Shown: positions 27,409-37,800 of the stretch, piece after piece
Layout of the letters: the number at the start of each line of letters is the position of its first letter
Position numbering within the stretch: the stretch's first letter is position 1
Source of the DNA: Aradus depressus
Lineage: Eukaryota; Arthropoda; Insecta; Hemiptera; Aradidae
Direction of reading: 5' to 3'
Assembly: GCA_963662175.1 (NCBI GenBank)
Contig: OY759215.1
Span: 59,723,213 to 59,787,212, forward strand
DNA: 64,000 nucleotides
The notes under the pieces: model-generated
Seen by the model: the letters and a program-made list of their open reading frames with translations, nothing else
The model's database searches: none
Told to the model about the DNA's origin: nothing
Program-made: the position numbers and the translations under genes

Positions 27409-30400
27409 ATTTATTATTTGTTAAAACTGATAGAGAACGACCGGATTATCTGAATGCTACACAAAAATCAAAATAAAAATGTTTTTCAAAAAATTCGTGC
27501 TATTAACGGTTTATAGGCTTAATAATTGTTAAAACTGATATGAAAGATTCAGATATATCCAGAAAGTCCCATCCGAAGGACGACGTGCCCAAGGTTATGT
27601 TCAACCTAAGTGAAATTTCACCTACTCAGGTTTATTTACATAACATACGTCTCATTATCGAGTACCTCACATTCGAAAAAGCCCTGGAGCACCGCTTAAA
27701 GTCCCATTCGAAGGACGACGTGCTCAAAGTTATTTTTTACTTCCCGATTGAAATATCTGACTTAAGTGCCTCAGCTAGATTTCTAAGTGGCGATCCTGAG
27801 CTCGGTAGTCTCCATTCTTCAAATTTCTCGCTTCTTAACGGTTTATAGATTTAATATTAGTTAAAACTGATAGAGAACGACCGGATTATCTAAATGATAC
27901 ACAAAAATAAATAAAAAAATGTTTTTCAAAAAATCCGCGCTATTTAACGGTTTATAGGCTTAATAATTGTTAAAACTGATACGACAGATTCAGATATATC
28001 CGGAAAGTCCCATCCGAAGGACGACGTGCTCAAGGCTATTTCCAACCTAAGGGAAATTTCACCTACCCAGGTTTATTTACATAACATACGTCTTATTATC
28101 GAGTACCTCACATTCGAAAAAGCCCTGGATCATCGCTTAAAGTCCCATCCGAAGGACGACGTGCTCAAGGTTATTTTTAACTTCCCGATTAAAACATCTG
28201 ACCTATGTGCCTCAGCTAGATTTGTAAGTGGCGATTCTGAGCTCGGTAGACTCCATTCCTCAAATTTCTCGCTTTTTAACGGTTTATAAATTTAATATTT
28301 GTTAAAACTGATAGAGAACGACCGGATTATCTGAATGCTACACAAAAATCAAAATAAAAATGTTTTTCAAAAAATTCGCGCTATTAACGGTTTATAGGCT
28401 TAATGATTGTTAAAATGATACGAAAGATTCAGTTATATCCGGAAAGTCCCATCCGAAGGACGACGTGCTCAAGATTATTTTTTGCCTAAGTGAAATTTCA
28501 CCTACCGACGTTTATTTACATAAGATACGTCTCATTATCGAGTACCTCACATTCGAAAAAGCCCTGGATCATCGCTTAAAGTCCCATCCGAAGGACGACG
28601 TGCTCAAAGTAATTTTTAACTTCCCGATTAAAACATCTGACCTAAGTGCCTCAGCTAGATTTCTAAGTGGCGGTCCTGAGCTCGGTAGACTCCATTCTTC
28701 AAATTTCTCGCATTTTTACGGTTTATAGATTTAATATTAGTTAAAACTGATAGAGAACGTCCGGATTATCTGAATGATAAACAAAAATAAATAAAAAAAT
28801 GTTTTTCAAAAAATTCGCGCTAATTAACGGTTTATAGGCTTAATAATTGTTAAAACTGATACGACAGAATCAGTTACATCCGGAAAGTCCCATCCGAAGG
28901 CCGACGTGCTCAAGGCTATTTTCAACCTAAGTGAAATTTCACCTACCCAGGTTTATTTACATAACATACGTCTCATTAACGAGTACCTCACATTCGAAAA
29001 AGCCCTGGATCATCGCTTAAAGTCCCATCCGAAGGACGACGTGCTCAAAGTTATTTTTAACTTCCCGATTAAAACATCTGACCTAAGTGCCACAGCTAGA
29101 TTTCTAAGTGGCGATCCTGAGCTCGGTAGACTCTATTCTTCAAATTTCTCACTTTTTAACGGTTTATAGATTTAATATTTGTTAAAACTGATAGAGAACG
29201 ACCGGATTATCTGAATGCTACACAAAAATCAAAATAAAAATGTTTTTCAAAAAATTCGCGCAATTAACGGTTTATAGGCTTAATGATTGTTAAAATGATA
29301 CGAAAGATTCAGTTATATCCGGAAAGCCCCATCCGAAGGACGACGTGCTCAAGATTATTTTTTGCCTAAGTGAAATTTCACCTACTGACGTTTATTTACA
29401 TAAAATACGTCTCATTATCGAGTACCTCACATTCGAAAAAGCCCTGGATCATCGCTTAAAGTCCCATCCGAAGGACGACATGCTCAAGGTTATTTTCAAC
29501 TTCCCGATTAAAACATCTGACCTAAGTGCCACAGCTAGATTTCTAAGTGGCGATTCTGAGCTCGGTAGACTCCATTCCTCAAATTTCTCGCTTTTTAACG
29601 GTTTATAAATTTAATATTTGTTAAAACTGATAGAGAACGACCGGATTATCTGAATGGTACACAAAAATCAAAATAAAAATGTTTTTCAAAAAATTCGCGC
29701 TATTAACGGTTTATAGGCTTAATGATTGTTAAAATGATACGAAAGATTCAGATATATCCGAAGGGCGACGTGCTCAAGGCTATTTTCAACCTAAGTGAAA
29801 TTTCACCTACCGACGTTTATTTACATAACATACGTCTCGTTATCGATTACCTCACATTCGAAAAAGATCTGGATCATCGCTTAAAGTCCCATCCGAAGGA
29901 CGACGTGCTCAAAGTAATTTTTAACTTCCCGGTTAAAACATCTGACCTAAGTGCCTCAGCTAGATTTCTAAGTGGCGGTCCTGAGCTCGGTAGACTCCAT
30001 TCTTCAAATTTCTCGCTTTTTTACGGTTTATTGATTTAATATTAGTTAAAACTGATAGAGAACGTCCGGATTATCTGAATGATACACAAAAATAAATAAA
30101 AAAATGTTTTTCAAAAAATTCGCGCTAATTAACGGTTTATAGGCTTAATAATTGTTAAAACTGATACGACAGAATCAGTTACATCCGGAAAGTCCCATCT
30201 GAAGGACGACGTGCTCAAGGCTATTTTCAACCTAAGTGAAATTTCACCTACCCAGGTTTATTTACATAACATACGTCTCATTAACGAGTACCTCACATTC
30301 GAAAAAGCCCTGGATCATCGCTTAAAGTCCCATCCGAAGGACGACGTGCTCAAAGTTATTTTTAACTTCCCGATTAAAACATCTGACCTAAGTGCCACAG

Positions 30401-33207
30401 CTAGATTTCTAAGTGGCGATCCTGAGCTCGGTAGACTCTATTCTTCAAATTTCTCACTTTTTAACGGTTTATAGATTTAATATTTGTTAAAACTGATAGA
30501 GAACGACCGGATTATCTGAATGCTACACAAAAATCAAAATAAAAATGTTTTTCAAAAAATTCGCGCAATTAACGGTTTATAGGCTTAATGATTGTTAAAA
30601 TGATACGAAAGACTCAGTTATATCCGGAAAGTCCCATCCGAAGGACGACGTACTCAAGGCTATTTTCAACCTAAGTGAAATTTCACTTACCCAGGTTTAT
30701 TTACATAAAATACGTCTCATTATCGAGTACCTCACATTCGAAAAAGCCCTGGATCATCGCTTAAAGTCCCATCCGAAGGACGACATGCTCAAAGTATTTT
30801 TTAACTTCCCGATTAAAACATCTGACCTAAGTGCCTCAGCTAGATTTCTATGTTGCGATTCTGAGCTCGGTAGACTCCATTCCTCAAATTCTCGCTTTTT
30901 AACGGTTTATAAATTTAATATTTGTTAAAACTGATAGAGAACGACCAGATTCTCTGAATGCTACACAAAAATCAAAATAAAAATGTTTTTCAAAAAATTC
31001 GCGCTATTAACGGTTTATAGGCTTAATGATTGTTAAAATTATACGAAGGATTCAGATATATCCGAAGGACGACGTGCTCAAGGTTATTTTTAACCTAAGT
31101 GAAATTTCACCCACCCAGATTTACTTACATAACATACGTCTCATTATCGAGTACCTCACATTCGAAAAAGCCCTGGATCATCGCTTAAAGTCCCATCCGA
31201 AGGACGACGTGCTCTAAGAACTTCCCGATTAAAACATCTGACCTAAGTGCCTCAGCTAGATTTCTAAGTGGCGGTCCTGACCTCGGTAGACTCCATTCTT
31301 CAAATTTCTCGCTTTTTAACGGTTTATAGATTTAATATTAGTTAAAACTGATAGAGAAGGACCGGATTATCTGAATGATACACAAAAAATAATAAAAAAA
31401 TGTTTTTCAAAAATTTCGCGCTATTTAACGGTTTATTGGCTTAATAATTGTTAAAACTGATACGACAGATTCAGTTGTATCCGGAAAGTCCCATCCGAAG
31501 GACGACGTGCTCAAGGCTATTTTCAACCTAAGTGAAATTTCACTTACCCAGGTTTATTTACATAACATACGTCTCGTTATCGATTACCTCACATTCGAAA
31601 AAGCCCTGGATCATCGCTTAAAGTCCCATCCGAAGGACGACGTGCTCAAAGTAATTTTTAACTTCCCGATTAAAAGATCTGACCTAAGTGCCTCAGCTAG
31701 ATTGCTATGTTGCGATTCTGAGCTTGGTAGACTCCGTTCCTCAAATTCTCGCTTTTTAACGGTTTATAGATGTAATATTTGTTAAAACTGATAGAGAACG
31801 ACTGGATTATCTGAATGCTACACAAAAATCAAAATAAAAATATTTTTCAAAAAATTCGCCCTATTAACGGTTTATAGGCTTAATAATTTTTAAAACTGAT
31901 ACGAAAGATTCAGATATATCCGGAAAGTCCCATCCGAAGGACGACGTGCTCAAGATTATTTTTTGCCTAAGTGAAATTTCTCCTACCGACGTTTATTTAC
32001 ATAAAATACGTCTCATTATCGAGTACCTCACATTCGAAAAAGCCCTGGATCATCGCTTAAAGTCCCATCCGAAGGACGACATGCTCAAAGTATTTTTTAA
32101 CTTCCCGATTAAAACATCTGACCTAAGTGCCTCAGCTACATTTCTATGTTGCGATTCTGAGCTCGGTAGACTCCATTCCTCAAATTCTCGCTTTTTAACG
32201 GTTTATAAATTTAATATTTGTTAAAACTGATAGAGAACGACCGGATTATCTGAATGGTACACAAAAATCAAAATAAAAATGTTTTTCAAAAAATTCGCGC
32301 TATTAACGGTTTATAGGCTTAATAATTGTTAAAACTGATACGAAAGATTCAGATATATCCGGAAAGTCCCATCCGAAGGACGACGTGCTCAAGACTATTT
32401 TCAACCTAAGTGAAATTTCACCTACCCAGGTTTATTTACATAACATACGTCTCGTTATCGAGTACCTCACATTCGAAAAAGCCCTGGATCATCGCGTAAA
32501 GTCCTATCCGAAGGACGACATGCTCAAAGTATTTTTTAACTTCCCGATTAAAACATCTGACCTAAGTGCCTCAGCTAGATTGCTATGTTGCGATTCTGAG
32601 CTTGGTAGACTCCGTTCCTCAAATTCTCGCTTTTTAACGGTTTATAAATTTAATATTTGTTAAAACTGATAGAGAACGACCAGATTCTCTGAATGCTACA
32701 CAAAAATCAAAATAAAAATGTTTTTCAAAAAATTCGCGCTATTAACGGTTTATAGGCTTAATGATTGTTAAAATGATACGAAAGATTCAGATATATCCGA
32801 AGGACGACGTGCTCAAGGCTATTTTCAACCTAAGTGAAATTTCACCTACCCAGGTTTATTTACATAACATACGTCTCATTATCGAGTACCTTACATTCGA
32901 AAAAGCCCTGGAGCATAGTTTAAAGTCCCATCCGAAGGACGATGTGCTCAAGGTTATGTTCAACCAAAGTGAAATTTCACCTACTCAGGTTTATTTACAT
33001 AACATACGTCTCATTATCGAGTACCTCACATTCGAAAAAGCCCTGGAGCACCGCTTAAAGTCCCATTCGAAGGACGACGTGCTCAATGTTATTTTTTACT
33101 TCCCGATTGAAATATCTGACTTAAGTGCTTCAGCTAGATTTCTAAGTGGCGATCCTGAGCTCGGTAGACTCCATTCTTCAAATTTCTCGCTTTTTAACGG
33201 TTTATAG
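27409..33207 (+). repeat. 5799 bp higher-order repeat, copy 2
   Basis: Direct tandem copy of 21609-27408. Unit starts keep offset 5800 up to 31507 and 5799 from 31946, so one base was lost between. Most units are identical or nearly so. Three local patches do not match the positional partner: about 27990-28230, 30648-30672 and 31690-31755. Each matches other units in the array better (see findings). Confidence 0.93.
32761..33207 (+). other. Three-module satellite ORF, 148 codons (second copy)
   Basis: Positional partner of 26962-27408 at an offset of 5799 bp, with the same translated sequence. It closes copy 2 of the 5.8 kb repeat. Confidence 0.5.
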
Positions 33208-34093
33208 ATTTAATATTAGTTAAAACTGATAGAGAACGACCGGATTATCTGAATGATACACAAAAATCAAAATAAAAATGTTTTTCAAAAAATTCGTGCT
33301 ATTAACGGTTTATAGGCTTAATAATTGTTAAAACTGATACGAAAGATTCAGATATATCCGGAAAGTCCCATCCGAAGGACGACGTGCTCAAGACTATTTT
33401 CAACCTAAGTGAAATTTCACCTACCCAGGTTTATTTACATAACGTACGTCTCGTTATCGAGTACCTCACATTCGAAAAAGCCCTGGATCATCGCTTAAAG
33501 TCCCATCCGAAGGACGACGTGCTCAAAGTAATTTTTAACTTCCCGATTAAAACATCTGACCTAAGTGCCACAGCTAGATTTCTAAGTGGCGATCCTGAGC
33601 TCGGTAGACTCCATTCTTCAAATTTCTCGCTTTTTAGCGGTTTTATAGATTTAATATTTGTTAAAACTGATAGAGAACGACTGTATTATCTGAATGCTAC
33701 ACAAAAATCAAAATAAAAATGTTTTTCAAAAAATTCGCGCTATTAACGGTTTATAGGCTTAATAATTGTTAAAACTGATACGAAAGATTCAGATATATCC
33801 GGAAAGTCCCATCCGAAGGACGACGTGCTCAAGACTATTTTCAACCTAAGTGAAATTTCACCTACCCAGGTTTATTTACATAACATACGTCTCATTATCG
33901 AGTACCTCACATTCGAAAAAGCCCTGGATCATCGCTTAAAGTCCCATCCGAAGGACGACGTGCTCAAGGTTATTTTTAACTTCCCGATTAAAACATCTGA
34001 CCTATGTGCCTCAGCTAGATTTGTAAGTGGCAGACCTGAGCTCGGTGGACTCCATTCTTCAAATTTCTCGCTTTTTAACGGTTTATAGATTTA

Positions 34094-34163
34094 AGGCCCG
34101 ACGCATATTGGACCCAGCCCACGCACAGCACACGCCCAGCCCACGCACAGCCCAGACCATGGG
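34094..34163 (+). repeat. Left terminal inverted repeat of outer element
   Basis: GC-rich end with CCCAGCCCACGC-type repeats, closely matching the inverted right end over about 36 bp, then weaker similarity through CCCACGCACAGCCCAG. Confidence 0.85.
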
Positions 34164-34214
34164 ATGGGTCGAGTACCGCATATTGAACCCGGTTGTTGTC
34201 ACCCAGGTTTCGCG

Positions 34215-34433
34215 ATGTCAGCGTCAGAACTCCTCCTGGATTTAGAATCCGAGTCAGAAAATGAAGAAGTGGTTCTACTATATTCGTTAGTGAAGGGGAG
34301 AAGTAAAAATATTTATTTAGCTGGGAGGAAAACATACCGAGAGTTCAACCTGTTTCAGCAAGTTCCTCATAGTGTTTTTAAAAATAGTATTCGGCTGAGC
34401 CGGGAGCAGTTTAGTGAATTACTATTACTTTAA
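34215..34433 (+). pseudogene. Harbinger-like transposase N-terminal remnant
   Basis: An ATG at 34215 opens 72 codons: an acidic serine-rich start (SESENEE), then GRKTYREFNLF and FKNSIRLSREQFSELL. The pattern EF...F....FK...R.S..QF..LL resembles the short helical region just before the DDE domain in PIF/Harbinger nucleases. The frame stops at 34433 on entering AT-rich repeats, and no DDE domain follows, so it is a fragment. Family call is by pattern only; an in-frame ATG at 34164 gives an alternative, less likely start within the terminal repeat zone. Confidence 0.55.
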
Positions 34434-34499
34434 TACTATAATATATACTATATTTATAATAAATTTATAATATATACTATAATTATTAATACTATAATT

Positions 34500-34526
34500 G
34501 AGTAGGTGATTTCCAAAACCAGCCAT
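34500..34526 (+). repeat. Left terminal inverted repeat of inner element
   Basis: Starts GAGTAGGTGATTTCC and runs to the first copy of CCAAAACCAGCCAT; perfect inverse match to 36318-36344. Confidence 0.92.
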
Positions 34527-34792
34527 CGGACCATTTTTTTGATTTTCTGTTCTCTGTGGTTCTGGATTTTCTGGAGTATCAGCTACACAGTAGTATATAC
34601 TTAGTGTCCAAATCTAGCCAAAACCCTTTTAAAAATCTATGTAAAAAAGGCGAGGGTTTCCAAAACCAGCCATCTCAACAATACAGCGAGTGTCAAAAGC
34701 AGCTATATATTGGTTGTTTCCAAACCAAGCCATTTCGTGGCAAAAGTTACCCAAGATGGCTACTTGAAATGTCAAAACAAGCTATTTTATTA
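34513..34792 (+). repeat. Left subterminal motif cluster
   Basis: Copies of a motif near CCAAAACCAGCCAT recur: in the terminal repeat, at about 34612 (CCAAATCTAGCCA), 34660 (CCAAAACCAGCCAT), 34697 (CAAAAGCAGCTAT), 34720 (CCAAACCAAGCCAT) and 34773 (CAAAACAAGCTAT). Clustered subterminal motifs of this kind usually bind transposase; no binding is shown here. Confidence 0.75.
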
Positions 34793-34795
34793 TAG

Positions 34796-35758
34796 GTTTA
34801 CTACAAACGTCAGTTATACCTATATAACTTTACAATTTGTGAAGGAATTTCCACTGATCCTCAAACCAAAGAAAATACAGTCTGTTATACTTGGACAGAA
34901 GAGGAATACAAAAAGGGATCCAATCAAATCGGTTCGGCAATATTCCACAAATTACATAACATCAATTTTGAAAATATCACCACACTACGGCTATTTTCAG
35001 ACGGATATGGAGGCCAAAACAAGAACAAAGCTATAATATTCATGCTTCAATACTGGTTACTATTAAAAGCCCCTCCTCAACTGAAAGAAATTGTAATGTA
35101 TTTCCCTGTAGTCGGGCACTCATTTATGCCACCTGACCGAGTTTTTGGCAACCTGGAACGACAGTTCAAGTCAAATAATGAGATCGCAGTTCCAGATGAG
35201 TATCTAGAAGTGATTGCGGATTTTGATGAGGTGATTCATCTCGGAACTGATTTCAACGTCGCCGACTGGAAGAATGGTGCAGAAGAGGTGCTGAAACAAC
35301 CAGGAAGTTGGCACTTTCAATTTCAAAAGGCAAAGAAGGTTATTTTGAAACCCACTCCTACAAGAAAAGCTGTGTTAGTTCAGGGCGAGGCATTTTACAA
35401 CTTCGAGTCGGGGGAGCCAAAATCGATAGTAAAGAGAGGAAAAAGTATTAAGAATGTCATTTTGGATGTAATCCCACGAGGTGTTATCGTCAAGCCAAAA
35501 AAACTTTCAGATGTCAGACGTATTCTTTCACTTCACTTCGGAGACAACTGGGAAGAACTACCTAGATTAAAATATTTTGTAGACGTATTTGCTGAGCAAG
35601 CAATGCATAATAGTAATGTACCAGTAGTAATACCACCAGTACCAGCAGGAGCTAATGTGGGTGGTGAACAAAATGTCGAAATGGATATCCATCGACTCGA
35701 AGATGCCCAAGAGGATACTTACGAAGATGATGTTGATATAGATTTTGATTTACTTTAA
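34796..35758 (+). CDS. DUF7869-type transposase, 5'-partial
   Basis: The open frame of 320 residues begins after a stop at 34793-34795. That point, TTATTATAG then GTTTAC, looks like a splice acceptor, so the start is probably an exon edge; an internal Met at 35042 is not the real start. Order of features: YYKRQLYLYNF at the front, TWTEEEYKKGSNQIGSAIFH, then LFSDGYGGQNKNK (residues about 66-78), FPVVGHSFMPPDRVFG (about 103-118), a basic middle, and an acidic tail (EDTYEDDVDIDFDLL). The SDG..GQNKN and GHS..PPDR motifs are typical of DUF7869 proteins that are common in insect genomes and have an RNase H-like look; the Asp residues could be catalytic. No N-terminal zinc-binding part is present, so it is probably inactive. 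Family identification by eye; confident about the motifs. Confidence 0.8.
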   Translation, partial: VYYKRQLYLYNFTICEGISTDPQTKENTVCYTWTEEEYKKGSNQIGSAIFHKLHNINFENITTLRLFSDGYGGQNKNKAIIFMLQYWLLLKAPPQLKEIVMYFPVVGHSFMPPDRVFGNLERQFKSNNEIAVPDEYLEVIADFDEVIHLGTDFNVADWKNGAEEVLKQPGSWHFQFQKAKKVILKPTPTRKAVLVQGEAFYNFESGEPKSIVKRGKSIKNVILDVIPRGVIVKPKKLSDVRRILSLHFGDNWEELPRLKYFVDVFAEQAMHNSNVPVVIPPVPAGANVGGEQNVEMDIHRLEDAQEDTYEDDVDIDFDLL

Positions 35759-35941
35759 GATGATATTGAGCTGCCCCTATAATATAAAGAGGATTTTTAC
35801 TAATTGTTAATTACGAGTATAAAGTATAAAAAGTTACTTTTTTTTCATGTTTTACAACGTTTTTACATAATTTTTCAACTTTTTCACTGTACATTATTTT
35901 TATAACTTTTTTATAAAAATAATATAAACATTAAATTTTTC

Positions 35942-35947
35942 AATAAA
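35942..35947 (+). promoter_or_regulatory. Possible polyadenylation signal
   Basis: AATAAA lies about 185 bases after the transposase stop in AT-rich sequence and is the first such hexamer there. Plausible 3' end of the inner element's transcript; AT-rich context makes chance likely too. Confidence 0.4.
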
Positions 35948-36016
35948 GATATTTTTCTTGCAGTAAAATGTTGAGCTTCACAGTCAGCATGTATGTACCT
36001 ATTTCTCATGCAAAGG

Positions 36017-36344
36017 CAATTTTAGCTGGTTTTGGCACTCAACACAAAATTTAGCTAGTTTTGAAACTCAATTCAATTTCAATATGGCCGACGAATCAGA
36101 ATCAAAACCAGCCATTTCTCATGTTGAGTGCCAAAGGTAGCTATTAGAAAATTTAAATAAAAAATAGCAAATTTTCTAGCCACAATATATTTGGCAACGT
36201 TTGCGAGATGAGAGATAAAGTTATTACCCATCCATGAAAAAAAAATCGGAACTTCAACTTAAAACTGTTAATTTTTATCAGTTTTTGGTGATTATCCCAA
36301 AAGTTGTTTAGGGACAAATGGCTGGTTTTGGAAATCACCTACTC
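36017..36344 (-). repeat. Right subterminal motif cluster
   Basis: The same motif appears mainly inverted: TAGCTGGTTTTGG near 36022, TAGCTAGTTTTGA near 36052 and GGCTGGTTTTGG in the terminal repeat, with one direct copy (CAAAACCAGCCAT near 36104). Confidence 0.75.
36318..36344 (-). repeat. Right terminal inverted repeat of inner element
   Basis: Perfect complement of the left end, ending ACCTACTC next to AATT. Confidence 0.92.
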
Positions 36345-36431
36345 AATTAATAATTACTATATTACTAATAATACTAATTACTTTAATTACTATTACTGAA
36401 TTACTAATTACTTTAGTGAATTACAGTTAAT
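36345..36431 (+). repeat. AT-rich TTACTAAT simple repeat
   Basis: Imperfect AATTACT/TTACTAAT repeats. Similar sequence (TATTACTTTAATACTATAAT) lies at 34423-34499, left of the inner element, so the inner element landed in an AT-rich tract of the outer one. Confidence 0.75.
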
Positions 36432-36599
36432 TGGGATGGCTCCGAACGATTTCTATTAATTTTTCGAGCTCCATTTGGAAAGCACAATGGGACCCACGCC
36501 CACGAAATCTGTGCGGAGAGGACAAACGTTCCTCGCGTGGGTCCCAACAGACTGGGCTAGCCATGGGCTGGGTCTAATGTGCGGCGACTCATTCAATGC

Positions 36600-36663
36600 A
36601 GTGCTTCACAGAACCACCCACGCGAGGGCTGGGCGTGGGCTGGGTCCAATATGCGCCGGGCCT
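36600..36663 (-). repeat. Right terminal inverted repeat of outer element
   Basis: Complement of the left end. The wider right end (36480-36600) repeats GTGGGTCC/GGGCTGG motifs, as in the subterminal zone of many Harbinger relatives. Confidence 0.85.
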
Positions 36664-36840
36664 TAGGCCTTATTTGTTAAAACTGATAGAGAACGACCGG
36701 ATTATCTGAATGCTACATAAAAATCAAAATGAAAATGTTTTTCAAAAAATTCGCGCTATTAACGGTTTATAGGCTTAATAATTGTTAAAACTGATACGAA
36801 AGATTCAGATATATCCGGAAAGTCCCATCCGAAGGACGTC

Positions 36841-37239
36841 GTGCTCAAGGCTATTTTCAACCTAAGTGAAATTTCACCTACCCAGGTTTATTTACATAAC
36901 ATACGTCTCATTATCGAGTACTTTACATTCGAAAAAGCCCTGGAGCATAGCTTACAGTCCCATCCGAAGGACGACGTGCTCAAGGCTATTTTCAACCTAA
37001 GTGAAATTTCACCTACCCAGGTTTATTTACATAACATACGTCTCATTATCGAGTACCTCACATTCGAAAAAGCCCTGGATCATCGCTTAAAGTCCCATCC
37101 GAAGGACGACGTGCTCAAAGTTATTTTTAACTTCCCGATTAAAACATCTGACCTAAGTGCCACAGCTAGATTTCTAAGTGGCGATCCTGAGCTCGGTAGA
37201 CTCCATTCTTCAAATTTCTCGCTATTTAACGGTTTATAG
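36841..37239 (+). other. Two-module satellite ORF, 132 codons
   Basis: First complete frame after the transposon insertion. It opens at GTG and has two 135 bp modules (one with EHSLQ, one with DHRLK) and the usual tail to SLFNGL. It shows that module number varies in phase in this part of the array too. Confidence 0.5.
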
Positions 37240-37765
37240 ATTTAAAATTTGTTAAAACTGATAGAGAACGACCGGGATATCTGAATCCTACACAAAAATC
37301 AAAATAAAAATGTTTTTCAAAAAATTCGCGCTATTAACGGTTTATAGGCTTAATAATTGTTAAAACTGATACGAAAGATTCAGATATATCCGGAAAGTCC
37401 CATCCGAAGGACGACGTGCTCAAGGCTATTTTCAACCTAAGTGAAATTTCACCTACCCAGGTTTATTTACATAACATACGTCTCATTAACGAGTACCTCA
37501 CATTCGAAAAAGCCCTGGATCATCGCTTAAAGTCCCATCCGAAGGACGACGTGCTCAAAGTTATTTTTAACTTCCCGATTAAAATATCTGACTCAAGTGC
37601 CTCAGCTAGATTTCTTGGTGGGGATCCTGAGCTCGGTAGACTCCATTCTTCAAATTTCTCGCTTTTTAACGGTTTATAGATTTAATATTTGTTAAAACTG
37701 ATAGAGAACGACTGGATTATCTGAATCCTACACAAAAATCAAAATGAAAATGTTTTTCACAAAAA

Positions 37766-37800
37766 GTCGAGCAAACATCATACTATCCCATTCATCAAAA
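37766..37800 (+). repeat. 35 bp insertion variant of the spacer
   Basis: Fifth copy, in the block right of the nested transposons. It has CTATCCCATTC instead of CTATCCTATTC, and here it precedes a full two-module unit, unlike the other four. Confidence 0.85.

Larger units (their letters stand above)
1..34093 (+). repeat. Satellite array, 441 bp unit, main block
   Basis: Head-to-tail array of about 75-80 units; it starts before the window. The standard unit is 441 bp: a 135 bp module running from one GTGCTCAAG to the next (for example 562 to 697) plus a 306 bp module (697 to 1003). The 135 bp module occurs once, twice or rarely more per unit. The 306 bp module ends the open frame (FSLFNGL then stop) and carries a spacer with AAAATGTTTTTCAAAAAATT. 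Inside the spacer, TTTAACGGTTTATAG followed by TTGTTAAAACTGATA occurs twice about 106 bp apart, so the unit itself grew by nested duplication. A shorter 426 bp unit lacks 14 bp between two ATCCG repeats plus one T. All units have the same orientation. Seen directly; satellite function unknown. Confidence 0.97.
34500..36344 (+). mobile_element. Inner DNA transposon with DUF7869-type transposase (Sola-like?)
   Basis: This 1845 bp element sits inside the outer one. Both ends read GAGTAGGTGATTTCCAAAAC inwards and continue to CAGCCAT, giving about 27 bp perfect inverted repeats. AATT stands directly outside both ends (34496-34499, 36345-36348), a probable 4 bp target duplication, although AATT is its own complement and could be part of the ends. 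The coding part (34796-35758) has a DUF7869-type region with a D-containing SDGYGGQNKN motif. A 4 bp A/T duplication and GAG ends are features I recall for the Sola superfamily; that assignment is inference. The N-terminal half of the protein is missing. Confidence 0.8.
34094..36663 (+). mobile_element. Outer DNA transposon, PIF/Harbinger-like, deleted
   Basis: The element breaks a satellite unit between GATTTA and ATTTGTT. Its ends are inverted: AGGCCCGACGCATATTGGAC on the left and the complement of AGGCCCGGCGCATATTGGAC on the right, followed on both sides by GC-rich CCCAGCCCACGC repeats that contrast with the AT-rich host DNA. A TTA lies outside both ends (34091-34093 and 36663-36665), which fits the 3 bp TWA duplication of PIF/Harbinger, although a few extra bases (GGCC) at the right junction blur it. 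A Harbinger-like N-terminal coding remnant at 34215 supports the family. The rest of the coding region is gone, and a second transposon sits in the middle. Confidence 0.8.

Noticed and set aside
1..34093. CRISPR array
   Set aside because: Repeats are directly adjacent, long and diverging with no unique spacers, and the window is eukaryotic.
34710..35036. 108-codon ORF overlapping the transposase start
   Set aside because: It is in another frame than the SDGYGGQNKN reading and has no domain; a shadow of the real frame.
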